From Aquincola agrisoli (lineage in GTDB: Bacteria > Pseudomonadota > Gammaproteobacteria > Burkholderiales > Burkholderiaceae_C): 64,000 nucleotides of DNA. The notes beneath the pieces are model-generated. The model was not told the DNA's origin and did not search any database. It was given only the letters and a program-made list of their open reading frames with translations. The DNA is taken from contig NZ_JAZIBG010000028.1 of NCBI RefSeq assembly GCF_036621135.1, positions 372,001 through 436,000 of the forward strand. Reading direction: 5' to 3'. The translations under genes and the position numbers were made by a program. How positions within the stretch are numbered: position 1 is the first letter of the stretch; every line of letters begins with the position of its first letter. This document shows, piece by piece, positions 1 through 8,816 of the stretch.

Positions 1-1212
1 GTCTTCCTGGATCCACCCGGCCACCTGCAGCCAGCCGGCCGACTGCCACAGCTCGAACGGGCCCTGGCTCATGCCAAAGCCCCAGCGCATCGCGAAGTCG
101 ATGTCGCGCGCCGATTCGGCGATGTCGGCCAGGTGCACCGCAGCGTAGTGGAAGCCGTCGCGCAGGATGGCCCACAGGAACTGCGCCTGCGGATTCTTCG
201 ATTCACGCAGCAGCTTCAGCCGCTCGGCCGCGGGCTTCTTCAGCATGCGCACGACGATCTCGTCGGCCTTGCCGCCCGAAGGCACGTAGGTGCCCTGCGC
301 CGCGTCCAGCCGCAGGATGTTCTTGCCCTCCTTCTTGAAGAAGCCGGCGCCGGTCTTCTGGCCCAGCGCGCCCTGCTCGATCAGCTGGCCCAGCACCGGC
401 GGCGTGGCGTAGCTGGCGTAGAACGGGTCGTCCTTCAGGTTGTCCTGCAGCGTCTTGATGACGTGGGCCAGCGTGTCGAGGCCCACCACGTCGGCCGTGC
501 GGAAAGTGCCCGAGCTGGCGCGGCCCAGCTTCTTGCCGGTGAGGTCGTCCACCACGTCGACGCTCAGGCCGAACTTCTCGGCCTCGATCATCGTGGCCAG
601 CATGCCGGCCACGCCCACGCGGTTGGCGACGAAGTTGGGCGTATCGATCGCGCGCACCACGCTCTTGCCGAGCGCGGTGGTGACGAAGCTCTCCAGCTGG
701 TCGAGGATCTCCGGCTGCGTGGTGGGCGTGGGGATCAGCTCCACCAGCGCCATGTAGCGCGGCGGGTTGAAGAAGTGGATGCCGCAGAAGCGCGGCTTGA
801 TGGCCTCGGGCAGCACCTCGCTGAGCTGGGTGATCGACAGGCCCGAGGTGTTCGACGCCACGATGGCGTGCGGCGCCAGGAACGGCGCCATCTTCTGGTA
901 CAGGTCGAGCTTCCAGTCCATGCGCTCGGCGATCGCCTCGATCACCAGGTCGCATTCCTTCAGCAGCTCGCTGTGCTCCTCGTAGTTGGCCTGCTGGATC
1001 AGCGCGGCGTCCTCCGGCACGCCCAGCGGCGCGGGCTTGAGCTTCTTCAGGTTGTCGATCGCCTTGATGACGATGCCGTTCTTCGGCCCCGTCTTGGCGG
1101 GCAGGTCGAACAGCACCACCGGCACCTTCACGTTGACGAGGTGGGCGGCGATCTGCGCGCCCATCACGCCGGCGCCGAGCACGGCCACCTTGCGGACATT
1201 GAATCGAGTCAT
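1..1212 (-). CDS. 3-hydroxyacyl-CoA dehydrogenase (FadB-like), N-terminal part; runs off the left edge
   Basis: Partial gene: 404 codons from the ATG at 1212 to the window edge with no stop. The protein begins MTRFNVRKVAVLGAGVMG, a Rossmann NAD-binding loop (Gly13, Gly15, Gly18), followed by the 3-hydroxyacyl-CoA dehydrogenase signature region (SNTSGLSIT, then HFFNPPRYM). This is the oxidative step of fatty-acid beta-oxidation, L-3-hydroxyacyl-CoA to 3-ketoacyl-CoA, in the cytoplasm. Burkholderiales homologues are about 800 residues with a C-terminal hydratase-like half, which would lie outside the window. It follows the DUF2147 gene by 11 bases and belongs to the tetR-fadE operon. Family assignment is firm; chain-length preference cannot be read. 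Confidence 0.9.
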   Translation of the reverse strand, partial: MTRFNVRKVAVLGAGVMGAQIAAHLVNVKVPVVLFDLPAKTGPKNGIVIKAIDNLKKLKPAPLGVPEDAALIQQANYEEHSELLKECDLVIEAIAERMDWKLDLYQKMAPFLAPHAIVASNTSGLSITQLSEVLPEAIKPRFCGIHFFNPPRYMALVELIPTPTTQPEILDQLESFVTTALGKSVVRAIDTPNFVANRVGVAGMLATMIEAEKFGLSVDVVDDLTGKKLGRASSGTFRTADVVGLDTLAHVIKTLQDNLKDDPFYASYATPPVLGQLIEQGALGQKTGAGFFKKEGKNILRLDAAQGTYVPSGGKADEIVVRMLKKPAAERLKLLRESKNPQAQFLWAILRDGFHYAAVHLADIAESARDIDFAMRWGFGMSQGPFELWQSAGWLQVAGWIQED

Positions 1213-1223
1213 GGGTTCTCCTG

Positions 1224-1670
1224 TTATTCCACGCGTAGCCACGTCTGGGTGCGGCCGAGCAGCGGTGTGCCGATGTAGCCACGCACCTCCAGCTTCTTGC
1301 CGCCGTCGACGGGCTTGAGGCGCACCTTGTACGTCTTGCCGTCCTCGGGATCGAGGATCTCGCCGCCGTCCCACAGACCCGGCTCGCTCGGCATCGACTT
1401 CACGTTGCGCACGATCACCAGGCCGAGGATGGGCTTGTCCTTATCGTCGCCCCTGCACTTGTCGCACACGACCTCCTGCCTGGCGGGGTCCATCAGCTTC
1501 TCGATGCGACCGCTGAGCACACCGGCCGCATCCGCGATGCGCACGACAGCCTTTTCCTGCTTGCTGGCGTCGTCGATCGTCTTCCAGAGCCCCACCGGCG
1601 TTGCTTGCGCGGCCGCCAGCGAAGCCATGCAGGCCAGCAGCGCACCGCTCCAGAACTTCTTGTGGTTCAT
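1224..1670 (-). CDS. Exported DUF2147-domain protein
   Basis: 148 residues. A cleavable signal peptide (MNHKKFWSGALLACMASLAAAQA) precedes a DUF2147 domain opening with TPVGLWKTIDDASKQEKAVVRI. A CDKC pair at mid-protein and the C-terminal RGYIGTPLLGRTQTWLRVE are typical of the family. These are small periplasmic or outer-membrane-associated beta-barrel-like proteins without an established reaction. It lies between fadE and the fadB-like gene on the same strand with short gaps, so it is probably co-transcribed with beta-oxidation genes; why is unknown. Confidence 0.85.
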   Translation of the reverse strand: MNHKKFWSGALLACMASLAAAQATPVGLWKTIDDASKQEKAVVRIADAAGVLSGRIEKLMDPARQEVVCDKCRGDDKDKPILGLVIVRNVKSMPSEPGLWDGGEILDPEDGKTYKVRLKPVDGGKKLEVRGYIGTPLLGRTQTWLRVE

Positions 1671-1696
1671 GTCTTGTCTCCGGCACCTGCGGCCGC

Positions 1697-3487
1697 TCAG
1701 AACAGCGCCTCGTCCATCGCCATCAGCGGCTCCAGCCCCGCGCGGCAGCTGCGGATCAGGCCTGCCGTCTCCGGCAGCAGCTTGGCGAAGTAGAAGCGCG
1801 CGGTGTGCAGCTTGGCGGTGTAGAACGGGTCACCGCTGCCCTGCTTCTCCAGCGCCACCTTGGCCATGCGCGCCCAGAAGTACGCGAACACCAGGTGGCC
1901 GGCCACGCGCAGGTAGTCGACCGCGGCGGCGCCCACCTCGTCGGGGTTGCGCATTGCCTTCATGCCGATCTCGGTGGTGAGCTTGGTGACCTTGTCGCCC
2001 AGGTCGGCCAGCGGGTTGATGAACTCCTGCATCTCCTCGCTCACGCCTTCGTCCTCGACGAACTGCGCCACCTTCTTGCCGAAGGCCTTGAGCTTCTTGC
2101 CGCCGTCGGCCAGCACCTTGCGCCCCAGCAGGTCGAGCGACTGGATGGTGTTGGTGCCCTCGTAGATCATGTTGATGCGCGCATCGCGCACGTACTGCTC
2201 CATGCCCCATTCGGCGATGTAGCCATGGCCGCCAAACACCTGCATGCAGTGCGAAGTGGCGAGCCACGCGTTGTCGGTGATGAAGGCCTTGATGATGGGC
2301 GTGAGCAGCGCCACCTCGTCGGCCGCGGCCTGGCGCTCCGCGTCGTCGCTGCTGGCCAGCTCGGTGTCGAGCTGCAGCGCGGTGTAGATGGCCATCGCGC
2401 GGCCGCCCTCGGCGAAGGCGCGTGCGGTGAGCAGCATCTTGCGCACGTCGGGGTGCACGATGATCGGGTCGGCCGGCTGGTCGGGCGCCTTGGGGCCCGA
2501 CAGCGCACGCATCTGGATGCGGTCCTTCGCGTAGGCCACCGCGTTCTGGTAGGCCACCTCGGTGAGGCCCAGCGACTGGTTGCCCACGCCCAGGCGGGCC
2601 GCGTTCATCATCACGAACATCGCGGCCAGGCCCTTGTGCGGCTGGCCGACCAGCCAGCCCTTCGCGCCTTCGAGCGTGATCTGCGCGGTGGCGTTGCCGT
2701 GGATGCCCATCTTGTGCTCGAGCCCGGTGCAGAACACCGGGTTGCGCTCGCCCAGGCTGCCGTCGTCCTTCGGCAGGAACTTGGGCACCACGAAGAGCGA
2801 GATGCCCTTGCTGCCGGCCGGTGCGTCGGGCAGGCGGGCCAGCACCAGGTGCACGATGTTGGCGGCCAGGTCGTGCTCGCCGGCGGAGATGAAGATCTTG
2901 CTGCCGCTGATCCGGTAGCTGCCATCGTCCTGCGGCTCGGCCTTGGTGCGCAGCAGGCCGAGGTCGGTGCCGCAGTGCGGCTCGGTCAGGCACATGGTGC
3001 CGGTCCATTCGCCGCTGGTGAGCTTGGGCAGGTAGCGCTGCTGCAGCTCGGGCGACCCATGGGCGTGCAACGCCTCGTAGGCGCCGTGCGAGAGGCCGGG
3101 GTACATCGTCCAGGCCTGGTTGGCCGAGTTCATCATCTCGTACAGGCACTGGTTGAGCGTCACCGGCAGGCCCTGCCCGCCGTAGGCCGGGTCGCAGCTC
3201 AGCGAAGGCCATCCCCCCTCCACGTACTGCGCGTAGGCCTGCTTGAACCCGGCGGGCGCCTGGACCTCGTGCGTGGCCTTGTCCAGCGTGCAGCCTTCGC
3301 GGTCGCCCGACTGGTTGAGCGGAAACAGCACCTGCGATGCGAACTTGCCCCCCTCCTCCAGCACGGCGTTGATCGTCTGCGCGTCGATCTCGGCATGCGG
3401 GGGCAAGGCCTTCAAGCTGCCTTCGGCGTCGAGCAGTTCATGGAGCACGAACTGCATGTCGCGCAGCGGGGGGGTGTACTGAGGCAT
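1697..3487 (-). CDS. Acyl-CoA dehydrogenase with C-terminal extension
   Basis: 596 residues, the usual size for the long bacterial acyl-CoA dehydrogenases that carry an extra C-terminal domain. FAD-dependent alpha,beta-desaturation of acyl-CoA, the first step of beta-oxidation. Visible are the mid-domain MCLTEPHCGTDLG, the FAD/substrate region FGGHGYIAEWGMEQYVRD, and NMIYEGTNTIQ, in which Glu443 fits the catalytic base. The start at 3487 has a good ribosome site (GAGGAG) on the minus strand. It follows the TetR gene and precedes DUF2147 and the 3-hydroxyacyl-CoA dehydrogenase, a common Burkholderiales beta-oxidation order. Confidence 0.93.
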   Translation of the reverse strand: MPQYTPPLRDMQFVLHELLDAEGSLKALPPHAEIDAQTINAVLEEGGKFASQVLFPLNQSGDREGCTLDKATHEVQAPAGFKQAYAQYVEGGWPSLSCDPAYGGQGLPVTLNQCLYEMMNSANQAWTMYPGLSHGAYEALHAHGSPELQQRYLPKLTSGEWTGTMCLTEPHCGTDLGLLRTKAEPQDDGSYRISGSKIFISAGEHDLAANIVHLVLARLPDAPAGSKGISLFVVPKFLPKDDGSLGERNPVFCTGLEHKMGIHGNATAQITLEGAKGWLVGQPHKGLAAMFVMMNAARLGVGNQSLGLTEVAYQNAVAYAKDRIQMRALSGPKAPDQPADPIIVHPDVRKMLLTARAFAEGGRAMAIYTALQLDTELASSDDAERQAAADEVALLTPIIKAFITDNAWLATSHCMQVFGGHGYIAEWGMEQYVRDARINMIYEGTNTIQSLDLLGRKVLADGGKKLKAFGKKVAQFVEDEGVSEEMQEFINPLADLGDKVTKLTTEIGMKAMRNPDEVGAAAVDYLRVAGHLVFAYFWARMAKVALEKQGSGDPFYTAKLHTARFYFAKLLPETAGLIRSCRAGLEPLMAMDEALF

Positions 3488-3548
3488 GGGCGGTGTCTCC
3501 TCGACAGGGGTGGCTGGAAGCTCAAGAACAGGCGCGCGCGGCGGGGCT

Positions 3549-4244
3549 TCAGCGGCCCGGCGCAGCGGCAGGGCCGGCAGGCGCGGCGTAGTGGTCGACG
3601 ATGCGCTCGAAGGCGGTGCGCGCGCGCTCCACCGCGCCTGGAATGCGCAGGAAGCGGGCGTCGTGGTGCAGCGCCAGGATCAGGCCGTGCACCTCGAACA
3701 GCATCTGCAGCGCATCGGTCTCGGGGCGCAGGTGGCCCGCGTCGATCGCCAGCCGGATCGCACGGTCGAGCGCGCCCTGCCAGGAACGCACCATGTCGGC
3801 GAGCGCGTCCCGCACAGGGCCGGGGCGGTCGTCGAACTCGACCGCGCCGCTGATGTAGATGCAGCCGGAGTCGACCTCCACCGACACGCGCCGCACCCAG
3901 CGCTCGAACAGCGCCCGCAGGCGCGGCAGGCCGCGCGGCTCGCGGATCGCCGGGTAGAAGACCTCTTCCTCGAAACGGGCGTGGTACTCGCGGATGACCG
4001 AGATCTGCAACTCCTCGCGCGATCCGAAGTGCGCGAAGACGCCGGACTTGCTCATCTGCATCACTTCGGCGAGCACGCCGATCGACAGCCCTTCCAGCCC
4101 CGCGCTCGAGGCCAGGCCCAACGCGGCATCAAGGATGGCCGCGCGTGTCTGCTGACCCTTCTGCAAGGGCGCGCGGGCCGAGCGCAGGGAGGGCGCGGCG
4201 GTGCTGGGCGAAGGCGGCGGTACGGCTGGAGGCACGGCGGGCAA
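3549..4244 (-). CDS. TetR/AcrR-family repressor of the beta-oxidation operon
   Basis: 231 residues as annotated from a TTG at 4244. A GTG at 4235 is an alternative, and neither has a clear Shine-Dalgarno. The N-terminal helix-turn-helix is seen in TRAAILDAALGLAS and in LSIGVLAEVMQMSKSGVFAHF, followed by an alpha-helical ligand-binding half. It is first gene of an operon with acyl-CoA dehydrogenase and 3-hydroxyacyl-CoA dehydrogenase, so an acyl-CoA or fatty-acid ligand is likely by context. The palindrome eight bases upstream of the start suggests autoregulation. Confidence 0.85.
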   Translation of the reverse strand: MPAVPPAVPPPSPSTAAPSLRSARAPLQKGQQTRAAILDAALGLASSAGLEGLSIGVLAEVMQMSKSGVFAHFGSREELQISVIREYHARFEEEVFYPAIREPRGLPRLRALFERWVRRVSVEVDSGCIYISGAVEFDDRPGPVRDALADMVRSWQGALDRAIRLAIDAGHLRPETDALQMLFEVHGLILALHHDARFLRIPGAVERARTAFERIVDHYAAPAGPAAAPGR

Positions 4245-4251
4245 AAGAAAC

Positions 4252-4263
4252 GAACGATCGTTC
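4252..4263. promoter_or_regulatory. TetR-type operator palindrome upstream of the beta-oxidation operon
   Basis: GAACGATCGTTC is a perfect 12-base palindrome in an A/T-rich pocket just upstream of the tetR start at 4244. Short palindromes of this shape are typical operators for TetR repressors of fatty-acid genes. Its position means bound repressor would cover the start region of the tetR-fadE-DUF2147-fadB transcript. The assignment rests on symmetry and position, not on a known site. Confidence 0.6.
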
Positions 4264-4327
4264 TATTTTGCAGGCATTCGATGCTCGTGAACAGGCCCCT
4301 TCGGATTTTTTTACGCGGACGGGGCGG

Positions 4328-5338
4328 TCACTCCGATTCAGCGGGCTCTGCCTCGTCCGGCTCGTCCGGCTCGTCATGCGCGCGGGCGTCGAGCGTGGCG
4401 CGTAGCGATCCTGTCGACTCGACGAACGCCGACGACTCGACGGGGCGCGCGAGGCGCCACCCCGGCTGCGGCAGCACGCTCATGTAGAGCGGCCCCACCC
4501 ACGGCGCCTCGTTCTGGTGGCGCAGCGTCATCCCTACCGCCCCGGCAGCCGCCAGCATGCCCGCGGCCATCGCCGTCAGGGTGCGCCGGCGCTGCGGCAG
4601 CACCAGCGCGGCATGGCACACCAGCCAGGCCACGGCGCCGACGGCCATCAGCGGGTCGATCCAGCGAAAGAGGCCCGGCCACGCCAACGCCGCGGCCGCG
4701 AGCGGCAGCACGGTTCCGGCGAGCGTCAGGCCGAACGCAAAACGCACCGACAGCGCCCAATGCGACTCGAAATCGAAGCGGTGGCGGAACAGCTTGGACG
4801 CCAGCGCCCACAGCGCCGACCACAGCGACAAGGCCAGCGGCGGCGCGAACACCACCGACAGCCAGTCGGACGGCCGGCTGCCCGGATCGAGCCGGACCCA
4901 GTGCTCGCCGAGCAGCATCGCCCACAGCGCCAGCGCATAGCCCGTCGTGGCCAGCGCGCGCCGCCGGCCCGCGGCACTGCCGGCCAGCGGCTGCTCGGGG
5001 GCCAGCACGTCGCCCGCCAGCCGCACGCGCACCCGCGTCAGGCCGATCTGCCAGCCGCCGCGTGCTTCGTCGAGCGGCATGCGCGCCCCGTCGCGCAGGC
5101 GGCGCCGGCCGGCCCACACGCCATTGACCGACGGCCCCGCCACCAGCCAGAGCCGGTTGTCGCCGTCGGCCTCGATCCAGGCATGCCGCGCGGCGACGTG
5201 CGGGTCGTCCAGGACGATGCTGCAGTCCAGCCCGCGGCCGATCGATGCCGGCCAGGCCACGACGTCGTGCTGGCGGAGCAGGCGGCCGTCGCGGTCGAAG
5301 ACCTCGATCAGTGCGAGGCGGGCTTCGGCGGCAGCCAT
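4328..5338 (-). CDS. FHA-domain membrane protein
   Basis: 336 residues. Residues about 25-105 form a forkhead-associated domain (SIGRGLDCSIVLDDPHVAARHAW, then GPSVNGVWAGRRRL), a phosphothreonine-binding module. Several hydrophobic helices follow between about 130 and 270 (for example YALALWAMLLGEHW and LAAAGAVGM). The C-terminus is short and acidic with a DEPDEPDE repeat. The start overlaps the end of the upstream protease gene by 31 bases, so the two are translationally linked. Probably an inner-membrane signalling or scaffold protein; no kinase or phosphatase lies nearby. Confidence 0.8.
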   Translation of the reverse strand: MAAAEARLALIEVFDRDGRLLRQHDVVAWPASIGRGLDCSIVLDDPHVAARHAWIEADGDNRLWLVAGPSVNGVWAGRRRLRDGARMPLDEARGGWQIGLTRVRVRLAGDVLAPEQPLAGSAAGRRRALATTGYALALWAMLLGEHWVRLDPGSRPSDWLSVVFAPPLALSLWSALWALASKLFRHRFDFESHWALSVRFAFGLTLAGTVLPLAAAALAWPGLFRWIDPLMAVGAVAWLVCHAALVLPQRRRTLTAMAAGMLAAAGAVGMTLRHQNEAPWVGPLYMSVLPQPGWRLARPVESSAFVESTGSLRATLDARAHDEPDEPDEAEPAESE

Positions 5339-6672
5339 GTGAATCCCTTCAGGTAGTGGTCGGCCAGGCGCTGGGCGTTGTCCCAGCTCACGCCGTGCGC
5401 GTCGAAGCGGCCCTGCGCACCGGACGTCCGGGCGTCCAGCGTCGCCGCCAGCACGCTCACGTCGTAGAGGCCGGGCAGCTTGCGGTAGGCGCGCAGGCAG
5501 ATCACCGACCGCAGCGGCAGGCCCTGTGCTCCGTCGCGGACCTCGCCCTCGCGGCAGGCCGGCGCGGTCAGCTGCCGCGTCTTGTGGCCGAAGGACTCGT
5601 TGCGGAAGCTCCCGCTGTACCGTTCCGCGAAGCGCAACGCACCGATCGCCCGGCCGTCGTAGGCCTCATGGCGCACCGACAGGTGCCCGGTGAAGAGGCT
5701 GCCGTCGATGTAGACCCGGCTGTCCATCGCGCAATCGGAGCGCTCGAACTCCAGCCCGCGGTTGCCCGGCGGCGTGCTGCCGCCCCAGCAGCGCATGAAG
5801 TCCTCCTGCGGCACCGGGATCGCGTACCGCGGGTGGCCGGCCTGGCGCCACGGCCGCGCGATGAAGGCATCGGTGAGCCGCTGCTGGTGCACGAGCAGCT
5901 GCCGGGCGATCTCGCCTTCCATCGGCTGCGTCACCGGCGCGGCCTCCCGGTGGCCTTCGAACAAGGCCCGGGCCGGCGCGGCGGGGACCAGGAAGCTGAC
6001 CTGCTCGCCATCGCGCCGCGAAGCGACGTTGACGCCGATGACCCGCCCGCGGTCGTCGAGCGCCGGCCCCCCGCTCATGCCGGAGCTGAGCGAGCCGCCG
6101 AAGAAGATCGTCGGCACGAAGCTGCGCTCGACCATGCCGTTGTAGGCGCCCTCCACCACCGCGAAGCCGACGTCGAGCGGATTGCCGAGCGAGAAGATGC
6201 GTTCGCCACGGGCCAGCGGCTGCTGCGCCGCGCGGAAGTCGAGCACGCCGCGCACGGCCAGCGGCGCCGGATCGACCGCGCGCAGCAGGGCCAGGTCATT
6301 GACGACATCGACCGCCAGCAGCTGCAGCGCGCCGCGCTGCCCGTCGTCGGTGCTGTAGACCAGCCGGTAGCGCTGCGGCTGCAACGCCATCATGCTGACG
6401 ACGTGGTAGTTGGTGATGAAGTGGCCGGCGGCGCTGACCAGGAAGCCCGAGCCGACCGACGCCTGGCTGTCCTGCGAACGCAGCAGCGTGCGCACCTGCA
6501 CCAGCCGCTGGCGGGCGCTATCGTAGACCCGCTGCCCGCCTGCCGATGCCGCGGGCGCGCCCCCGGCCGACGCCGCCGGCGCGGGCGGCTCCCCCCTCGC
6601 CGGCCCCTGGGCCCAGGCCGGCAGCACCGCTGCCACTGCCGCGGCGAGGGCAGCACGTTGAATGAACTGCAT
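5308..6672 (-). CDS. Secreted trypsin-like (S1C/HtrA-type) serine protease
   Basis: 454 residues from the ATG at 6672, chosen because it opens a clean signal peptide (MQFIQRAALAAAVAAVLPAWAQ); the open frame extends further upstream without one. The catalytic triad is visible: His90 in FITNYHVV, Asp126 in VDVVNDLALL and Ser200 in SSGMSGGPALDD. No PDZ domain is seen; instead there is a C-terminal region of about 200 residues of unknown fold with several Cys. It acts in the periplasm or outside the cell. It overlaps the FHA gene, suggesting a joint function. Confidence 0.85.
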   Translation of the reverse strand: MQFIQRAALAAAVAAVLPAWAQGPARGEPPAPAASAGGAPAASAGGQRVYDSARQRLVQVRTLLRSQDSQASVGSGFLVSAAGHFITNYHVVSMMALQPQRYRLVYSTDDGQRGALQLLAVDVVNDLALLRAVDPAPLAVRGVLDFRAAQQPLARGERIFSLGNPLDVGFAVVEGAYNGMVERSFVPTIFFGGSLSSGMSGGPALDDRGRVIGVNVASRRDGEQVSFLVPAAPARALFEGHREAAPVTQPMEGEIARQLLVHQQRLTDAFIARPWRQAGHPRYAIPVPQEDFMRCWGGSTPPGNRGLEFERSDCAMDSRVYIDGSLFTGHLSVRHEAYDGRAIGALRFAERYSGSFRNESFGHKTRQLTAPACREGEVRDGAQGLPLRSVICLRAYRKLPGLYDVSVLAATLDARTSGAQGRFDAHGVSWDNAQRLADHYLKGFTWLPPKPASH

Positions 6673-6787
6673 GGCCGCATTCTCGTCCCAGCCGGGCCGA
6701 GGCCGAGCGCTGTGGTAGGGATGATTCAGCTGATGTTGAGTCCTGTCACAGCGACGCGCTATCCTGCGCGGTGGAAGGTTCGCCACC

Positions 6788-7345
6788 ATGGACGTGTTGC
6801 AGCTCGATGTGTCTGGACGCCCGCAAGCCTGGATCACCGCGCGTGAAGCCGCGGTGATCTATGCCAGCGACGGCGTGGCCTGGACGCTCGGCGACCCCAT
6901 GCAGGTGCTGCGCGGCGGCATCCAGCGCGCGACCGGCCGCCAGTCGACGATCGAGGTGCATTCCATCATCGCGGTGCGCGGTGCGATCCCGAGCCGGGCA
7001 TGGCGGCAGTCGCCCGCGCTCTCCAACCACAAGCTGTTCGCGCGCGACCGCCAGGTCTGCGCCTACTGCGGCGGGCACTTCGCGATCGACGACCTGACGC
7101 GCGAACACATCGTGCCCACCTCGCGCGGCGGGCACGACACATGGATGAACTGCATCACCGCATGCCGCGCCTGCAATGGCCGCAAGGGCAACCGCATGCC
7201 CGAGGAGGCGCACATGACGCTGCTGTACCTGCCCTACGTGCCGAGCCTGCACGAGGACATGATCCTGCGCGGCCGCCGGATCCTGGCCGACCAGATGGAG
7301 TTCCTGCTCGCCAGCGTGCCCCGCTCCAGCCGGCTCCATACGTAA
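6788..7345 (+). CDS. HNH endonuclease
   Basis: 185 residues. The C-terminal half carries a zinc-stabilised HNH motif: Cys91-x2-Cys94, LTREHIVPTSRGG with His107, Asn121, and Cys126-x2-Cys129 in the tail. The N-terminal 80 residues hold no recognised domain. Such solitary HNH proteins are common in Burkholderiales chromosomes and may act in DNA repair or processing; no phage or restriction genes surround it. A GGAAGG ribosome site precedes the ATG. Confidence 0.85.
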   Translation: MDVLQLDVSGRPQAWITAREAAVIYASDGVAWTLGDPMQVLRGGIQRATGRQSTIEVHSIIAVRGAIPSRAWRQSPALSNHKLFARDRQVCAYCGGHFAIDDLTREHIVPTSRGGHDTWMNCITACRACNGRKGNRMPEEAHMTLLYLPYVPSLHEDMILRGRRILADQMEFLLASVPRSSRLHT

Positions 7346-7474
7346 CCGGCCTTCGGATGGCGGCCCCACGCCGACAACATTCCCTTACCGGGCGGCAACG
7401 AACGACGCCGGCCGGTTGAGGTCAACTCCACGAGGCCTCTGCCCGTTGGGCATGCACGTTCCGGAGAACCCAAG

Positions 7475-8065
7475 ATGTTTCGCACCCGCCCCCCGCGCCG
7501 CCTGGCCGGTGTCACGGCCCTGACCCTGGCCGCCCTCGTGGCCGCCTGTTCCACCACCAGCCCCGACGTCGTGCAGCGCGGTGACGCGCAGCGCCTGTCG
7601 CAGGTCCAGGACGGCGTCGTGCTGTCCGTCCGACAGGTCAGGGTCGACGGCAGCCAGAGTGGCGGCGGCGGCGTGACCGGTGCCGTCGTCGGCGGCGCGC
7701 TGGGCGCATCGCGCAGCCACGGCACCGAAGCCGCGGTGATCGGCGTGATCGGCGCGGTGGCCGGCGCCGTCATCGGCAACACCATCGAGCGCACCGCCAC
7801 CCGCGAGGACGCCTACGAGATCCTGGTGCAGCTGCCCAGCGGCGAGCGGCGCGCCATCGTCCAGGCGCGCGGCAACGAGACGCTGCAGGCGGGCGATCCG
7901 GTGATCCTGGTCACCACCAGCGGCAAGACCCGCGTGACCCGCGCACCCGCCGGCACCGTGCCTGCGCGCAGCGCGCCGGCGCCGGTGTATTCGCCAAACG
8001 CGCCCGCAGCGACCCCTTCGGTGGCGCCGATGTACTCGCCCGTCGGCCCCGGCACGCGCAGCTGA
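7475..8065 (+). CDS. SlyB-like outer-membrane lipoprotein (glycine zipper 2TM)
   Basis: 196 residues. A signal peptide ends in the lipobox LVAAC. A glycine-zipper segment follows (GGGGVTGAVVGGALGA, then VIGVIGAVAGAVIGNTIE), the hallmark of the SlyB/Pcp family. The C-terminal third is Ala/Pro/Ser-rich and probably disordered. SlyB-type lipoproteins sit in the outer membrane and support envelope integrity. The start is backed by a CCGGAGA ribosome site. It appears monocistronic. Confidence 0.85.
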   Translation: MFRTRPPRRLAGVTALTLAALVAACSTTSPDVVQRGDAQRLSQVQDGVVLSVRQVRVDGSQSGGGGVTGAVVGGALGASRSHGTEAAVIGVIGAVAGAVIGNTIERTATREDAYEILVQLPSGERRAIVQARGNETLQAGDPVILVTTSGKTRVTRAPAGTVPARSAPAPVYSPNAPAATPSVAPMYSPVGPGTRS

Positions 8066-8105
8066 CGCGGCCAGCGCGCTGCGCCGGCGGGTTAACCTCC
8101 CGCCC

Positions 8106-8816
8106 ATGCTGATACGTTCCCTGGGTGGGCTGTTCGTCGCAGCCGCCATGACCGCGAGTGCGGCTGCACAGGCCGCGCCGCGCGTCGAAGACTCGATGGC
8201 GCAGCGCATGCAGGCCTGCACCGCCTGCCACGGCAAGGAAGGCCGCGCCGCACGCGATGGCTACTACCCCCGCATCGCCGGCAAGCCCGCCGGTTACCTC
8301 TACCACCAGCTCGCCAACTTCCGCGACGGCCGCCGGCATTACGCGCTGATGGGCGAGCTGCTCGCGCCGCTGAGCGATGCCTACCTGCAGGAGATCGCCG
8401 CCTATTTCGCGTCGCTCGACCTGCCCTACCCGCCACCGCAGGCCCCCACCGGCAGCGCCGAGGAGCGTGCCCGCGGGCAGCGCCTGGTGTTGCAGGGCGA
8501 TCCTTCGCGCGGCATCCCGGCCTGCGCCAGCTGCCATGGCGCGGCACTGACCGGCGTGGCGCCGGCCGTGCCGGGCCTGCTCGGCCTGCCGCGGGACTAC
8601 CTGAACGGCCAGCTCGGCGCCTGGCGCACCGGCCAGCGCAAGGCGCACGCCCCCGACTGCATGGCGCAGATCGCGCAGCGGCTGGCACCGGAAGACATCG
8701 GCTCGCTGTCGCATTGGCTGGCGGCCCAGCCGCTGCCGGCCAACCCGCATCCGGCGGTCGAGGCGCCGTCGGCCTGGCCCCTGCCCTGCGGCGGCGTCCC
8801 CGGAGCCACGCCATGA
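8106..8816 (+). CDS. Di-haem c-type cytochrome (c4-like)
   Basis: 236 residues with an N-terminal signal peptide (MLIRSLGGLFVAAAMTASAAAQA) and two CxxCH haem-binding motifs at Cys38 (CTACH) and Cys140 (CASCH), spaced as in two-domain cytochrome c4 proteins. Periplasmic electron carrier. Its stop overlaps the next cytochrome gene's start in ATGA, so the two are translationally coupled. No dehydrogenase or oxidase that would be its partner lies nearby. Confidence 0.88.
   Translation: MLIRSLGGLFVAAAMTASAAAQAAPRVEDSMAQRMQACTACHGKEGRAARDGYYPRIAGKPAGYLYHQLANFRDGRRHYALMGELLAPLSDAYLQEIAAYFASLDLPYPPPQAPTGSAEERARGQRLVLQGDPSRGIPACASCHGAALTGVAPAVPGLLGLPRDYLNGQLGAWRTGQRKAHAPDCMAQIAQRLAPEDIGSLSHWLAAQPLPANPHPAVEAPSAWPLPCGGVPGATP

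Noticed and set aside
7346..7474. Gap between the HNH gene and the SlyB-like gene checked for a small gene or attachment site
   Set aside because: No credible open frame, tRNA or direct repeat; the HNH gene shows no sign of belonging to an intron or prophage.
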